NCBI GenBank assembly: GCA_023259375.1
Contig: JAHFQC010000009.1
Span: forward strand, 31,357-95,356
Length of the DNA: 64,000 nucleotides
Direction of reading: 5' to 3'
Source of the DNA: Alphaproteobacteria bacterium
GTDB lineage: Bacteria; Pseudomonadota; Alphaproteobacteria; Micropepsales; Micropepsaceae
The notes beneath the pieces were generated by a model. That model ran no database searches. It saw nothing but the letters and a program-made list of their open reading frames with translations, and was not told the DNA's origin. This document shows positions 55,618 to 64,000 of this stretch, piece after piece (position 1 is the stretch's first letter; each line of letters starts with the position of its first letter). The translations under genes were made by a program, and so were the position numbers.

Positions 55618-56841
55618 ATGGCGAAGATTGCGATGAAATTCGGCGGGACGTCGGTTGCCGACCTGGATCGCATCCGCAACGTCGCCAAACTGGTCAAGAA
55701 AGAGGTCGACCGCGGCAATCAGGTCGCCGTGGTGGTGTCGGCCATGGCCGGCGAGACCAACAAGCTGGTCAAGCTGATCAACGAGCTCGACCCGCAATAT
55801 GACCCCAAGGAATACGACACCGTGGTCGCCTCGGGCGAACAGGTGACCTGCGGCCTGCTGGCGATCGCGCTCGGGGCCATGGGCGTCAAGGCGCGCTCCT
55901 TCCTCGGCTGGCAAATGCCGATGAAGACCTCCGCGATGCACGCATCGGCCCGGATCGAAGACGTGCCGCCGGACAACCTGAACGCCTGCCTCGCCTCCGG
56001 CACGGTGGCCGTGATCGCCGGCTTCCAGGGCGTTGCGGAAGGCGAACGCATCTCGACGCTCGGCCGCGGCGGGTCCGATACCTCGGCGGTTGCCGTTGCG
56101 GCGGCGATCAAGGCCGATCTTTGCGACATCTACACCGACGTCGACGGCGTCTACACCACCGACCCGCGCATCACCTCGAAAGCGCGCCGGATGGAAAAGA
56201 TCGCCTTCGAGGAAATGTTGGAAATGGCTTCGCTGGGCGCCAAAGTCTTGCAGACGCGCTCGGTGGAAATCGCTATGCAACACCGCGTGCCCGTCCGGGT
56301 TTTGTCGACGTTCGACCCCGACGCGGGCGGCACGCTTCTGTGCGACGAGGAAGACATCGTGGAAAAGAAACCGGTCACCGGCATCGCCTATTCGCGCGAC
56401 GAAGCGAAGATTTCGCTGATGAAGATTCCGGACCATCCCGGCATCGCCGCCGCCATTTTCGGCCCCTTGGCCGACGCCGGCATCAATGTCGACATGATCG
56501 TGCAGAACATCTCGGACGACGGCAAACGCACCGATCTGACCTTCACGTGCCCGCGGACCGAACTGGCGCGCGCCCTGAAGTCGCTGGAAGACGCGGCGGA
56601 AGCCATCGGCTATCGCGAGATCACCTCCGACGCCAACATGGCGAAGATCTCGATCATCGGCATCGGCATGCGCGCCCATCCCGGCGTGGCACAGAAGATG
56701 TTCAAGACGCTGTCGGAGAAGGGCATCAACATCTCGGTGATCTCGACATCCGAGATCAAGGTCAGCGTGCTGATCCCCGAGGAATACGTCGAACTGGCCG
56801 TTCGCGCGCTGCATTCGGCTTACGAATTGGACGTTGCATGA
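55618..56841 (+). CDS. lysC: Aspartate kinase
   Basis: 407 aa from MAKIAMKFGGTSVADLDRIR, preceded by GGGCAGGG; 12 codons inside the listed ORF. The kinase domain has KFGGTSV, GRGGSDTSAVAVAAAIKADL and YTDVDGVYTTDPR. Two ACT domains follow (about 265-400; DHPGIAAAIFGPLADAGINV and IGIGMRAHPGVAQKMF). It phosphorylates aspartate for lysine, threonine, methionine and diaminopimelate synthesis, and is likely feedback-controlled through the ACT domains. Confidence 0.97.
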   Translation: MAKIAMKFGGTSVADLDRIRNVAKLVKKEVDRGNQVAVVVSAMAGETNKLVKLINELDPQYDPKEYDTVVASGEQVTCGLLAIALGAMGVKARSFLGWQMPMKTSAMHASARIEDVPPDNLNACLASGTVAVIAGFQGVAEGERISTLGRGGSDTSAVAVAAAIKADLCDIYTDVDGVYTTDPRITSKARRMEKIAFEEMLEMASLGAKVLQTRSVEIAMQHRVPVRVLSTFDPDAGGTLLCDEEDIVEKKPVTGIAYSRDEAKISLMKIPDHPGIAAAIFGPLADAGINVDMIVQNISDDGKRTDLTFTCPRTELARALKSLEDAAEAIGYREITSDANMAKISIIGIGMRAHPGVAQKMFKTLSEKGINISVISTSEIKVSVLIPEEYVELAVRALHSAYELDVA

Positions 56842-56859
56842 TGATGGAGTGCGACTGAC

Positions 56860-59127
56860 ATGGCACCCGTTGCAGCCGCCGGTCCTCGGACGCTGCTGCG
56901 GCGGTTGCGCGAGATCATGGCCGAGCAGACGAGCGCGCAGACGCGCCTCGACAAGCTGGTCACGGTCATCGCCGCCAACATGGTCGCCGAAGTCTGTTCG
57001 ATTTATCTGAGACGCGCCGGCCGTTCGCTGGAACTGTTCGCCACTGAAGGCCTGAACGCAGCGGCCGTTCACAACACCCGCATGCGGGCGGGCGAAGGCC
57101 TGGTCGGCCTGGTGGTGGAGACCGGCGATCCGGTCAACCTGTCGGACGCTCCCAGCCATCCGAAATTTTCCTATCGCCCGGAAACCGGCGAAGATCCGTA
57201 CCACTCCTTCCTTGGCGTGCCGATCGTCCGTGGCGGGCAGGTGTTCGGCGTGCTCACGGTGCAGAACCGGGCCTCGCGCACTTATGCCGAAGAGGAAGTC
57301 GAAGCGCTGCAGACCGTCGCCATGGTGCTGGCGGAAGTGGTGGCGCAAGGCGTTCTGTTCAACGTCGCCGAACTCGACGAGCCCGAACTGTCGCCCGACA
57401 AGCCGCGCAAATTCGCCGGCGAGGGATTGGCGGAAGGCGTCGCGGTCGGCCATGTCGTGCTGCACGAGCCGCGCGTCAAAGTCGAACGCATGATCGCCGA
57501 CGATCCGTCGGTCGAACTGGCGCGTCTCGAGGAAGCGATTTCCAAGCTGCGTGAATCCGTCGATCGCATGCTGGATTCCGGCGAGCTCGATCTTACCGGC
57601 GAAAGCCGCGAGGTGATCGAGACCTATCGCCTGTTCGCCCACGATGCCGGCTGGCGCCAGAAGATGCGCGATGCCATCCGCTCCGGTCTCACCGCCGAAG
57701 CCGCAGTGGAGCGCTGGCAGGACGAGATGCGCTTGCGCCTCTCCAAAATTCCCGATCCGCTGCTGCGCGAGCGGGCCCACGATCTCGACGATCTGGCGAG
57801 GCGGCTGCTCCGGCATCTGGTTGGCGAAATCGGCCATCGCGGCCAGGACCTGCCGGATGACTCGATCCTCGTAGCGCGTGGCATGGGTCCGGCGGAGCTG
57901 CTCGATTACCGCCGCGATCGCGTGATCGGCTTGGTGCTGGAGGAGGCGGCCACCACCTCGCATGTGGCGATCGTTGCCCGTGCGTTGGGCCTGCCGCTGG
58001 TCAGCGACTGCAAAGGTCTCGCCGACGCCGCCCGTGGCGGCGACATGATGGTGCTCGACGGCGAGTCCGGCGAAGTGCACCTGCGGCCGGCCGAGGAGAT
58101 CGTCCACGCCTTCGTCGCCAAGCGGACCTTGCGCGAGCACCGTGTCGCCCAGTTCGCCACCATCCGCGACCTTCCCGCCGAGACCAAGGACGGGGTCCGC
58201 ATCAAGCTGATGATGAACGCGGGCCTGCTGCTCGATATGCCGCACCTCGCGGAATCGGGCGCCGACGGCATCGGTCTGTTCCGGACCGAGATCCAGTTCA
58301 TGGTCGGCGACAACATGCCGAAATTGCAGCACCAGGCCGATTTCTACCGGGAGGTGATGGATACTGCCGGGGACAAGCCGGTGACGTTCCGCACCCTCGA
58401 TCTCGGCGGCGACAAGGTTCTGCCCTATGCCCGATTCGAGCGCGAGGAGAACCCGGCCATGGGCTGGCGTGCGATCCGTATCGCGCTCGATCGCCCGGCT
58501 TTGCTGCGCTACCAGGTACGCGCCCTGATTGCAGCAGCTGCGGGCAGGGTGCTGCGAATCCTGCTGCCGATGATCAGTTCCGTGGCCGAATTCAACGCCG
58601 CCCGCGCCCTGGTAGACCGGGAAATCGAGCGCGCCCGCCTGTTGGGCCAGCGTCAGCCGCGGCAGGTCAAGGTCGGGGCCATGCTGGAGGTGCCGTCGCT
58701 CGCGTTCATGCTGCCCCAGCTCATGCGCAGCGCCGACTTTGTTTCGATCGGTTCCAACGACTTGTTGTCGTTCGCGTTTGCCGCCGATCGCACCAACCCG
58801 CGGGTGTCGCGCCGCTACGACCCGCTCAATCCCGCCACGCTCAGCATGATTCGCCAGATCGTTCAGAGCGCCAAGGAAACCGGCGGGGAACTGTCCCTCT
58901 GCGGCGAATTGGCGGGTCGGCCGCTTGATGCTATGGCATTGATTGGATTGGGAATTCGCAAGCTGTCGATGTCGCCTGGCAACATCGGTCCGGTCAAAAT
59001 GATGATCCGGAGTCTCAATTACAGCGAGATCAGCCAGTATGTGGATAAGCTCTGCGGGCGGGCCGATCACTCGCTGCGGGCCCGGCTGATCGGCTTCGCG
59101 GCGGAACGCGGTGTGATCCTGAAATAG
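56860..59127 (+). CDS. ptsP: Nitrogen PTS phosphoenolpyruvate-protein phosphotransferase
   Basis: 755 aa. An N-terminal GAF domain (about 20-165) precedes EI: the HPr-binding helical part, the phospho-His in EAATTSHVAIVARALG, and a C-terminal PEP-binding barrel with GIGLFRTEIQFM, SIGSNDLLSFAFAADRTNP and the catalytic Cys in LSLCGELAGRPL. It senses glutamine through GAF and phosphorylates NPr. It is 18 nt after lysC, so they are likely cotranscribed. Confidence 0.96.
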   Translation: MAPVAAAGPRTLLRRLREIMAEQTSAQTRLDKLVTVIAANMVAEVCSIYLRRAGRSLELFATEGLNAAAVHNTRMRAGEGLVGLVVETGDPVNLSDAPSHPKFSYRPETGEDPYHSFLGVPIVRGGQVFGVLTVQNRASRTYAEEEVEALQTVAMVLAEVVAQGVLFNVAELDEPELSPDKPRKFAGEGLAEGVAVGHVVLHEPRVKVERMIADDPSVELARLEEAISKLRESVDRMLDSGELDLTGESREVIETYRLFAHDAGWRQKMRDAIRSGLTAEAAVERWQDEMRLRLSKIPDPLLRERAHDLDDLARRLLRHLVGEIGHRGQDLPDDSILVARGMGPAELLDYRRDRVIGLVLEEAATTSHVAIVARALGLPLVSDCKGLADAARGGDMMVLDGESGEVHLRPAEEIVHAFVAKRTLREHRVAQFATIRDLPAETKDGVRIKLMMNAGLLLDMPHLAESGADGIGLFRTEIQFMVGDNMPKLQHQADFYREVMDTAGDKPVTFRTLDLGGDKVLPYARFEREENPAMGWRAIRIALDRPALLRYQVRALIAAAAGRVLRILLPMISSVAEFNAARALVDREIERARLLGQRQPRQVKVGAMLEVPSLAFMLPQLMRSADFVSIGSNDLLSFAFAADRTNPRVSRRYDPLNPATLSMIRQIVQSAKETGGELSLCGELAGRPLDAMALIGLGIRKLSMSPGNIGPVKMMIRSLNYSEISQYVDKLCGRADHSLRARLIGFAAERGVILK

Positions 59128-59375
59128 GCGGAGGCAATGGACGGCTTCTGCAAACCGGAATAGGTCACAGGCGTGTGCGTTGCAGAATGTCGCGGTTTCA
59201 TCAACGACGGCGTGCAACGTGCGATCACCGCAGTCGTCCGATCGACGTACTTGTACTAACCGTAAAATCCTTTATTTCCGTGGCTTGACGAAGCGATATA
59301 AGTTACTAATGGAAGCAACGGGATAGTTACTGCTGCGCGCCCGTATGGCGGCGTATTTCAGGTACTTTTCACCCT

Positions 59376-60449
59376 ATGACAAAAGTCACGCGGCTCACCC
59401 TCGACAATGACGGCGCTCTCGAGCGCAGGCGCATCCATCTGCGCGAAATCTCCGACGATATCGACGCGCCACTGGACACGGTGGGCCAGGACCTGCGGAC
59501 CGCACGGTTGCGCCGCGGCGATGACCTCGCGGCAGTGTCGCGCGTCCTGAAGATCCGCAAGGACCATCTCGAAGCCCTCGAAGAGGACCGCGTCGAAGCG
59601 CTGCCGGGCCGCACTTATGCGGTTGGCTTCATTCGTTCGTATGCGGATTATCTCGGACTCGATGCGGTACAGTGCGTCGAACGCTATAAGGCCGAAATCG
59701 CCGGCCGCGCCGATCCCACTGTGCAGCCGATCACCGTGATCGACGAAGACGCCGAACATCGCATGCCGCACGGCTGGAAGATCATGGCCGTGGCCGTCGT
59801 CATCCTGGTCCTGATCGGCGCCTATCAGGTCGCCGCATCGGTCGATCGCATGATGAACGAGAAGACGGTCGAGCCGGTGCCGACGATGGTGAATCGTCCG
59901 GTCGCCCATAAGCCGATCGTGAAACCGGTTGAGCAGCCTGCGCCGCCGCCTGCCGCAACGGCTCCGGACGGACAGGTCACGCCTGACGGCACCGCACCCG
60001 CGAATGCTGCAGTTCCGGGACAGACTCCCACCACCGGTCAGACACCGGCTGCGACGCAGCCTGGAACGCCCGCACCTCAAGCCGCTGCCGTTCCGCCGCC
60101 GCCCGTCGTCGCTCCGCCGCTCCCGCAGGGGCAAGTCTACGGCGCCACCAACAGAAGCGCCCGCGTCGTCCTCAGGGCCCGCGATTCCGTGCGCATCCTT
60201 GTGCTCGGTCACATCGGCGCCGACGGCAGGCCCGTCGTGTATCAGAACCGCCTGCTGAAGGCGGGCGACAGCTATCGCGTGCCGAATATCCCCGGCGTCA
60301 CATTAACCACATCGAATGCCGGGGCAATTCAGGTCGAACTCGACGGCGGTGTTGCCGGCGTCGCCGGAAAGTCACAGGAAACCGCCGAACTGATTTCGCT
60401 CGATCCGCAGTCGATTATGGATCGCAATGGTGGTAACCACGGCAGGTAA
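59376..60449 (+). CDS. RodZ-like helix-turn-helix membrane protein
   Basis: 357 aa. An N-terminal HTH_25 domain (about 30-110: [39 protein letters not shown]), one transmembrane span ([19 protein letters not shown], about 132-152), a Pro/Ala/Thr-rich linker and a C-terminal DUF4115 domain (about 250-345; [20 protein letters not shown]). This is the RodZ layout; RodZ links MreB to the elongasome. Just upstream of ispG, as in many bacteria. Confidence 0.9.
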   Translation: MTKVTRLTLDNDGALERRRIHLREISDDIDAPLDTVGQDLRTARLRRGDDLAAVSRVLKIRKDHLEALEEDRVEALPGRTYAVGFIRSYADYLGLDAVQCVERYKAEIAGRADPTVQPITVIDEDAEHRMPHGWKIMAVAVVILVLIGAYQVAASVDRMMNEKTVEPVPTMVNRPVAHKPIVKPVEQPAPPPAATAPDGQVTPDGTAPANAAVPGQTPTTGQTPAATQPGTPAPQAAAVPPPPVVAPPLPQGQVYGATNRSARVVLRARDSVRILVLGHIGADGRPVVYQNRLLKAGDSYRVPNIPGVTLTTSNAGAIQVELDGGVAGVAGKSQETAELISLDPQSIMDRNGGNHGR

Positions 60450-60471
60450 GAGTCCTGACGAAAAGGTTGCC

Positions 60472-61593
60472 ATGAGCGAGCGCACGTATCGCGAAATCCA
60501 TCGGCGTAAGAGCCGGCAAATCCATGTCGGTCCTGTTGCCATTGGCGGTGATGCGCCGATCAGTGTGCAGACCATGACCAACACGGTCACGGCCGATGCC
60601 AAGGCGACCATCGATCAGATCCGTCGCGTGGAAGAGGCCGGCGCCGACATCGTGCGCGTCTCGTGCCCCGATGAAGACGCCACCGCGGCGATGAAGGCGA
60701 TCTGTAAGGCCGCCACCATTCCGATCGTTGCTGACATTCATTTCCACTACAAGCGCGCCATCGAGGCGGCGGAAGCGGGCGCCGCGTGCCTGCGCATCAA
60801 CCCGGGCAATATCGGCTCGGCCGATCGCGTGCGCGAAGTGGTGAAAGCCGCCAAGGATCACGGCTGCGCCATTCGTATCGGCGTCAATGCCGGATCGCTC
60901 GAAAAAGAGCTGATGGAGAAGTACGGCGAACCGTGTCCCGAGGCGATGGTGGAAAGCGCGCTCACTCACGCCCGCATTCTCGATGACAACGATTTTCGCG
61001 AATACAAGATTTCGGTGAAGGCCTCCGACGCGTTCCTCGCGGTCGCGTCCTATCGCGCCTTGGCTGAAGCGATCGACTGCCCGCTGCATCTCGGCATCAC
61101 CGAGGCCGGCGGTCTCATCACCGGCACAGTGAAGTCGGCGATCGGCATGGGCAATCTGTTGTGGGCCGGCATCGGCGATACCATCCGCGTGTCGCTGTCG
61201 GCGCCTCCCGAAGAAGAAGTGCGCGTCGGCTTCGACATTCTGAAGTCGCTGGGCCTTCGTTCGCGCGGCGTGAACATCATTTCGTGCCCGTCTTGCGCCC
61301 GCCAGGGCTTCGACGTGATCAACACGGTGAAGACGCTGGAAGACCGTTTGAAGCACATCACCACGCCGATGAGCCTTTCGATCATCGGCTGCGTCGTCAA
61401 CGGACCGGGCGAAGCGCTGGGGACCGATATCGGTTTCACTGGCGGCGGCGCCGGCAAGGGCCACGGCCAGATTTATCTCAACGGCAAGCCGGTCTACCGG
61501 ATCCAGAATCCGGACCTGATCGAGCACGTCGTCGAGTTGGTCGAGAAGAAAGCGGCCGAGATCGAAGCCGCACACAACACCGCCGGCAAATAG
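60472..61593 (+). CDS. ispG: 4-hydroxy-3-methylbut-2-en-1-yl diphosphate synthase
   Basis: 373 aa from [20 protein letters not shown] with AAGG 6 nt upstream; an ATG 15 codons earlier overlaps the preceding gene. TIM barrel segments [20 protein letters not shown] and LRINPGNIG, and the [4Fe-4S] ligands in [12 protein letters not shown] and [10 protein letters not shown]. It makes HMBPP in the MEP isoprenoid pathway. Confidence 0.97.
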   Translation: MSERTYREIHRRKSRQIHVGPVAIGGDAPISVQTMTNTVTADAKATIDQIRRVEEAGADIVRVSCPDEDATAAMKAICKAATIPIVADIHFHYKRAIEAAEAGAACLRINPGNIGSADRVREVVKAAKDHGCAIRIGVNAGSLEKELMEKYGEPCPEAMVESALTHARILDDNDFREYKISVKASDAFLAVASYRALAEAIDCPLHLGITEAGGLITGTVKSAIGMGNLLWAGIGDTIRVSLSAPPEEEVRVGFDILKSLGLRSRGVNIISCPSCARQGFDVINTVKTLEDRLKHITTPMSLSIIGCVVNGPGEALGTDIGFTGGGAGKGHGQIYLNGKPVYRIQNPDLIEHVVELVEKKAAEIEAAHNTAGK

Positions 61594-61727
61594 GCGTCCG
61601 TTGCATCGTCCAGAACATTTCTCCGTAAGCGGTTGGCTCGCGGAGAAATGAACTGCCGGCGCCACGCCGATCCTGTTAGCATGCTTCCGTGGCGACGCCG
61701 CCAACGAGAGTCGCCTTGGGGGAGAAC

Positions 61728-62669
61728 ATGCTGTCCAGGATTGCCATGCCGCGCCGGCAATTGCTCGGCTGTGGACTTGCTTCGCTTGCCTTGGCCGGGG
61801 CAGGGCATGCCGAGAACCAGGGCTTCGAGCCGCTGCCGGCGCAGGTCAAAATCAAGGACCGCCAGTTGACCACGGCCGTCCGCATCAACGGCAAAGGCCC
61901 GTTCCATTTCATCGTCGACACCGGTGCCGACAGCAGCGTGATCGCCGATGACGTCGCCAAGGCTCTGCATTTGCCGGTCGGCCGCAACGTGATGGTGCAG
62001 GGGATCATCCGTACCCTGCAGGCGCCGAGTGTCCCCGTAGCCGATCTGCGTTTCGGTTCGGCGGTGCATACCGATCTTGAACTGCCGGTGCTGCCGCGCG
62101 CCCTGCTCAAGGCCGACGGCTTCCTTGGTCTCGACGCCATCGGCCGCAATCGCGTGGTGTTCGATTTCAAGAAACGGACATTACGGGTCATCGACAGCCT
62201 GCCATCGTATTGGGTGGAACACGCCAACACCGAGACGTTGATCGCCGCACCTGGGAATGACGGGCATCTGCGTTCGATGGCGTGCCGCGTCGACGGCGTC
62301 GTCACCACCGCGTTTATCGACACGGGTGCGGAGGTATCGGCCGGTAACGAGGCGTTGCGCCGCGCGCTGTCCACCGGCCGCACCAACAACGAGCGCGATA
62401 TCGAACTGACCGGCGTCACCGGCGGCAGCCGGATGGGCAAGGTGGCCAAGGTCGACACCATCCTGTTCGGCAATCTTGAATTCTCCGGTTGCGAAATCGC
62501 CACCGCCGACCTCGACGTGTTCCGCATCTGGGGGCTCGCGGACGAGCCGGCGCTCTTGATCGGGCTCAATTTCCTGCGCGAATTCCAGACCGTCTCGATC
62601 GATTACGGGCGCAAGGAATTCCGCCTGAAACTGGCGTCGAGCGAGTGGGTCGACCGCAAGCGCGGCTGA
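61728..62669 (+). CDS. Exported retropepsin-like aspartyl protease
   Basis: 313 aa from MLSRIAMPRRQLLGCGLASL with GGGGGAG upstream. A Tat-like RRQLLG start or Sec signal precedes two aspartyl-protease half-domains, each with a DTGA motif (FIVDTGADSSVIADDVAKAL near 75 and FIDTGAEVSAGNEALRRAL near 205) and hydrophobic-Gly partners (GFLGLDAIG, LLIGLNFLR). It resembles gag-asp/TIGR02281-type proteases found in alphaproteobacteria. Substrate unknown. Confidence 0.85.
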   Translation: MLSRIAMPRRQLLGCGLASLALAGAGHAENQGFEPLPAQVKIKDRQLTTAVRINGKGPFHFIVDTGADSSVIADDVAKALHLPVGRNVMVQGIIRTLQAPSVPVADLRFGSAVHTDLELPVLPRALLKADGFLGLDAIGRNRVVFDFKKRTLRVIDSLPSYWVEHANTETLIAAPGNDGHLRSMACRVDGVVTTAFIDTGAEVSAGNEALRRALSTGRTNNERDIELTGVTGGSRMGKVAKVDTILFGNLEFSGCEIATADLDVFRIWGLADEPALLIGLNFLREFQTVSIDYGRKEFRLKLASSEWVDRKRG

Positions 62670-62733
62670 AGCGTCTTGCCGGTTTGGGCCCGGCCACTCA
62701 TACTGCGCCCTTGGGGACATCGGGGCTGTGCGG

Positions 62734-64000
62734 ATGAGTAATGGCGTGACATCGGCACGGCCGCTGCTGATCTTTACTGCTGGACTGATCGCGTTTTATG
62801 CCGCCTGGGTCGTACTTTGGTACGCCGATGGCGCTGCTTATGCGGCGGCGCTGCGCCTATACGGCATTGATCCGGTCCTCCTTCGCGGCCATGCGGCGCC
62901 GGTGCCTTTTTTCGATCTCCAAGGCGTGCTGTCGTGGTCGGAGTGTGCCCGCCGCGGCGTCGATGTGTTCGTGACCAATCCGTGCGATCCGATCGGCCGT
63001 CCATCGAACTATTCGCCGCTGCTGGCGCTGCCGATGCTCGGCATCGGCGTTGCGTATACCGTGCCGCTCGCATTGGTGATCGACGGCGCGTTTCTGCTTC
63101 TGCTGCCGTTTGTCGTTCGCCCGCGCTGCTGGCGTGACATCGCATTGGGCTGGCTGGCGGCCTGTTCGCCCGTCACGCTGTATGCGCTGGAACGCTGCAA
63201 TATCGACGTGATCGTATTCGGTATCCTCGCCGCCGTGGTTTTGTGGTCGCCGGCGCGGTTGCGTCAGCGCCTGACCTATGGCGCCGGCTTTCTGCTCGGC
63301 TTCATCAAGTTCTATCCGCTTTGCCTGATGCTGCTGGCCGCTGGCGAGCGGCTCAAGCGGTTTGTCGTGCTCGCGCTCGGCGCCGTCGCGATCATGGCAG
63401 GATTTGTGTTTGCCTATCGCTATGCTTTTGCGGTGATCGCGTTTCCCGGAGCTGACTGGTTCGGCGACACCTTCAGCGCCCGTCAGGTGGCAAACGGCAT
63501 TGCCGATCTTCTTCGCATCAAGTCTCCGCTCATCTCCGCCGTGCTTGTGGTTCCGGCCGTGCTGGCGGGGTGGTTTGCTTGGCACGTCTCGAAGCCGTTG
63601 GGCGCGTTATTGCCGGTCCGAGGATGGCGGACGCGGACCAACCTTCTGCTGCTGGTCGGCGCGGTCACCATCGTGTCGTGCTTTGCGCTGCAGTCGAACC
63701 TCTACTACCGCGCCTTATTCCTGCTGGCGGCGTTGCCGGGCCTGTGGCGGCTGCGGGACCGAGCGCGGGGCAATGACCGTCGTCTGCTCGGATGGGCCAT
63801 AGCCGGCCTCCTGGCGTGCCTGTGGGCTGAAACAGCGCGGACGAGCCTCGTTCTGCTGGCGGCCCAGGCCCCGGCTGGATGGGTTAAGCAAGCCGGATTG
63901 GCTATCCGCATTGTCACGCTCGCGCTGCGCGAAACGCTGTGGTGGGGCGAGATCGCATTTCTGGCCGGGCTGGTCCTGGCGTTTCTGCGCGAGACCCCGG
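62734..64000 (+). CDS. Polytopic membrane glycosyltransferase-like protein (runs off the window)
   Basis: An uninterrupted frame from ATG 62734 to the window end, 422 codons, absent from the ORF track because no stop is seen. It starts MSNGVTSARPLLIFTAGLIA. Many hydrophobic segments with the loop VTNPCDPIGRPSNYSPLLAL, and further on LERCNIDVIVFGILAAVVLW and LLGFIKFYPLCLMLLAAGER. This looks like a DUF2029/GT87-type or other GT-C enzyme using a lipid-linked sugar. The 3' end is outside the window. Confidence 0.75.
   Translation, partial: MSNGVTSARPLLIFTAGLIAFYAAWVVLWYADGAAYAAALRLYGIDPVLLRGHAAPVPFFDLQGVLSWSECARRGVDVFVTNPCDPIGRPSNYSPLLALPMLGIGVAYTVPLALVIDGAFLLLLPFVVRPRCWRDIALGWLAACSPVTLYALERCNIDVIVFGILAAVVLWSPARLRQRLTYGAGFLLGFIKFYPLCLMLLAAGERLKRFVVLALGAVAIMAGFVFAYRYAFAVIAFPGADWFGDTFSARQVANGIADLLRIKSPLISAVLVVPAVLAGWFAWHVSKPLGALLPVRGWRTRTNLLLLVGAVTIVSCFALQSNLYYRALFLLAALPGLWRLRDRARGNDRRLLGWAIAGLLACLWAETARTSLVLLAAQAPAGWVKQAGLAIRIVTLALRETLWWGEIAFLAGLVLAFLRETP

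Noticed and set aside
55576-59217. 1213-aa minus-strand ORF opposite lysC and ptsP
   Set aside because: Spans two unrelated conserved genes in antisense; a shadow frame.

Overview
The window looks like a chromosomal segment of a free-living, high-GC alphaproteobacterium. The cobS-cobT-J-domain-bolA block, aroK-aroB facing xerD, the comF-grxC-nitrilase-DUF1178-ubiG-lysC-ptsP run and the EPR-type RNA-free housekeeping layout are typical of that class. Fermentative adhE, several exported S9 peptidases and one PEP-CTERM protein would fit a Rhizomicrobium/Micropepsaceae-like organism, but that placement is inference. No rRNA, tRNA, CRISPR, transposase or integrase was seen.

Layout. 0-5.1 kb: tandem exported S9 peptidases (two complete, the start of a probable third) and a DUF3108 protein. 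5.3-9.5 kb: rpmB, a membrane protein, an acetylxylan-esterase-like enzyme and a PEP-CTERM phosphoesterase. 9.57-12.6 kb: a lower-GC autotransporter gene wedged against the 3' end of cobT, with a second diverged copy of the cobT tail on its far side. 12.6-24.8 kb: cobT, cobS, J-domain protein, bolA, CorC-like transporter, aroB, aroK, an overlooked 56-codon membrane protein, a proline-rich exported protein, xerD and a pentapeptide-repeat protein. 24.8-31.2 kb: a low-GC Cys-rich secreted protein, a dicarboxylate symporter, a 300-bp imperfect palindrome, a broken chemoreceptor gene, and an aldo/keto reductase divergent from a LysR regulator. 31.2-45.7 kb: accA, a GT-C-like membrane protein, a CsgG-like protein, secA, argJ, a stand-alone lpxD, an M15 peptidase and adhE. 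46-50 kb: exported RidA, a glycosyltransferase-like protein, then a cluster of damaged genes (mutT, flp pilin, RuBisCO-like protein) followed by an intact cupin. 50.3-64 kb: methyltransferase, comF, grxC, nitrilase, two DUF1178-type zinc ribbons, ubiG, lysC, ptsP, rodZ-like, ispG, a retropepsin-like protease and a membrane glycosyltransferase running off the end.

How the genes work together. Most of the window is housekeeping: shikimate (aroK/aroB), arginine (argJ), lysine/threonine (lysC), fatty acid (accA), lipid A (lpxD), isoprenoid (ispG), ubiquinone (ubiG), Sec export (secA), nitrogen PTS (ptsP) and cell shape (rodZ). Accessory interest concentrates in the autotransporter insertion and in the RuBisCO-like/cupin pair, which matches the known pair of the methylthioadenosine-isoprenoid shunt.

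The strongest unexplained signals are: (i) the duplicated cobT tail flanking the autotransporter; (ii) four genes with small internal or 5' losses (chemoreceptor tip, mutT, flp, RuBisCO-like), which is either recent pseudogene formation or a systematic assembly problem; (iii) palindromic intergenic repeat families. Coordinates and motifs were read by eye; no database search was possible.
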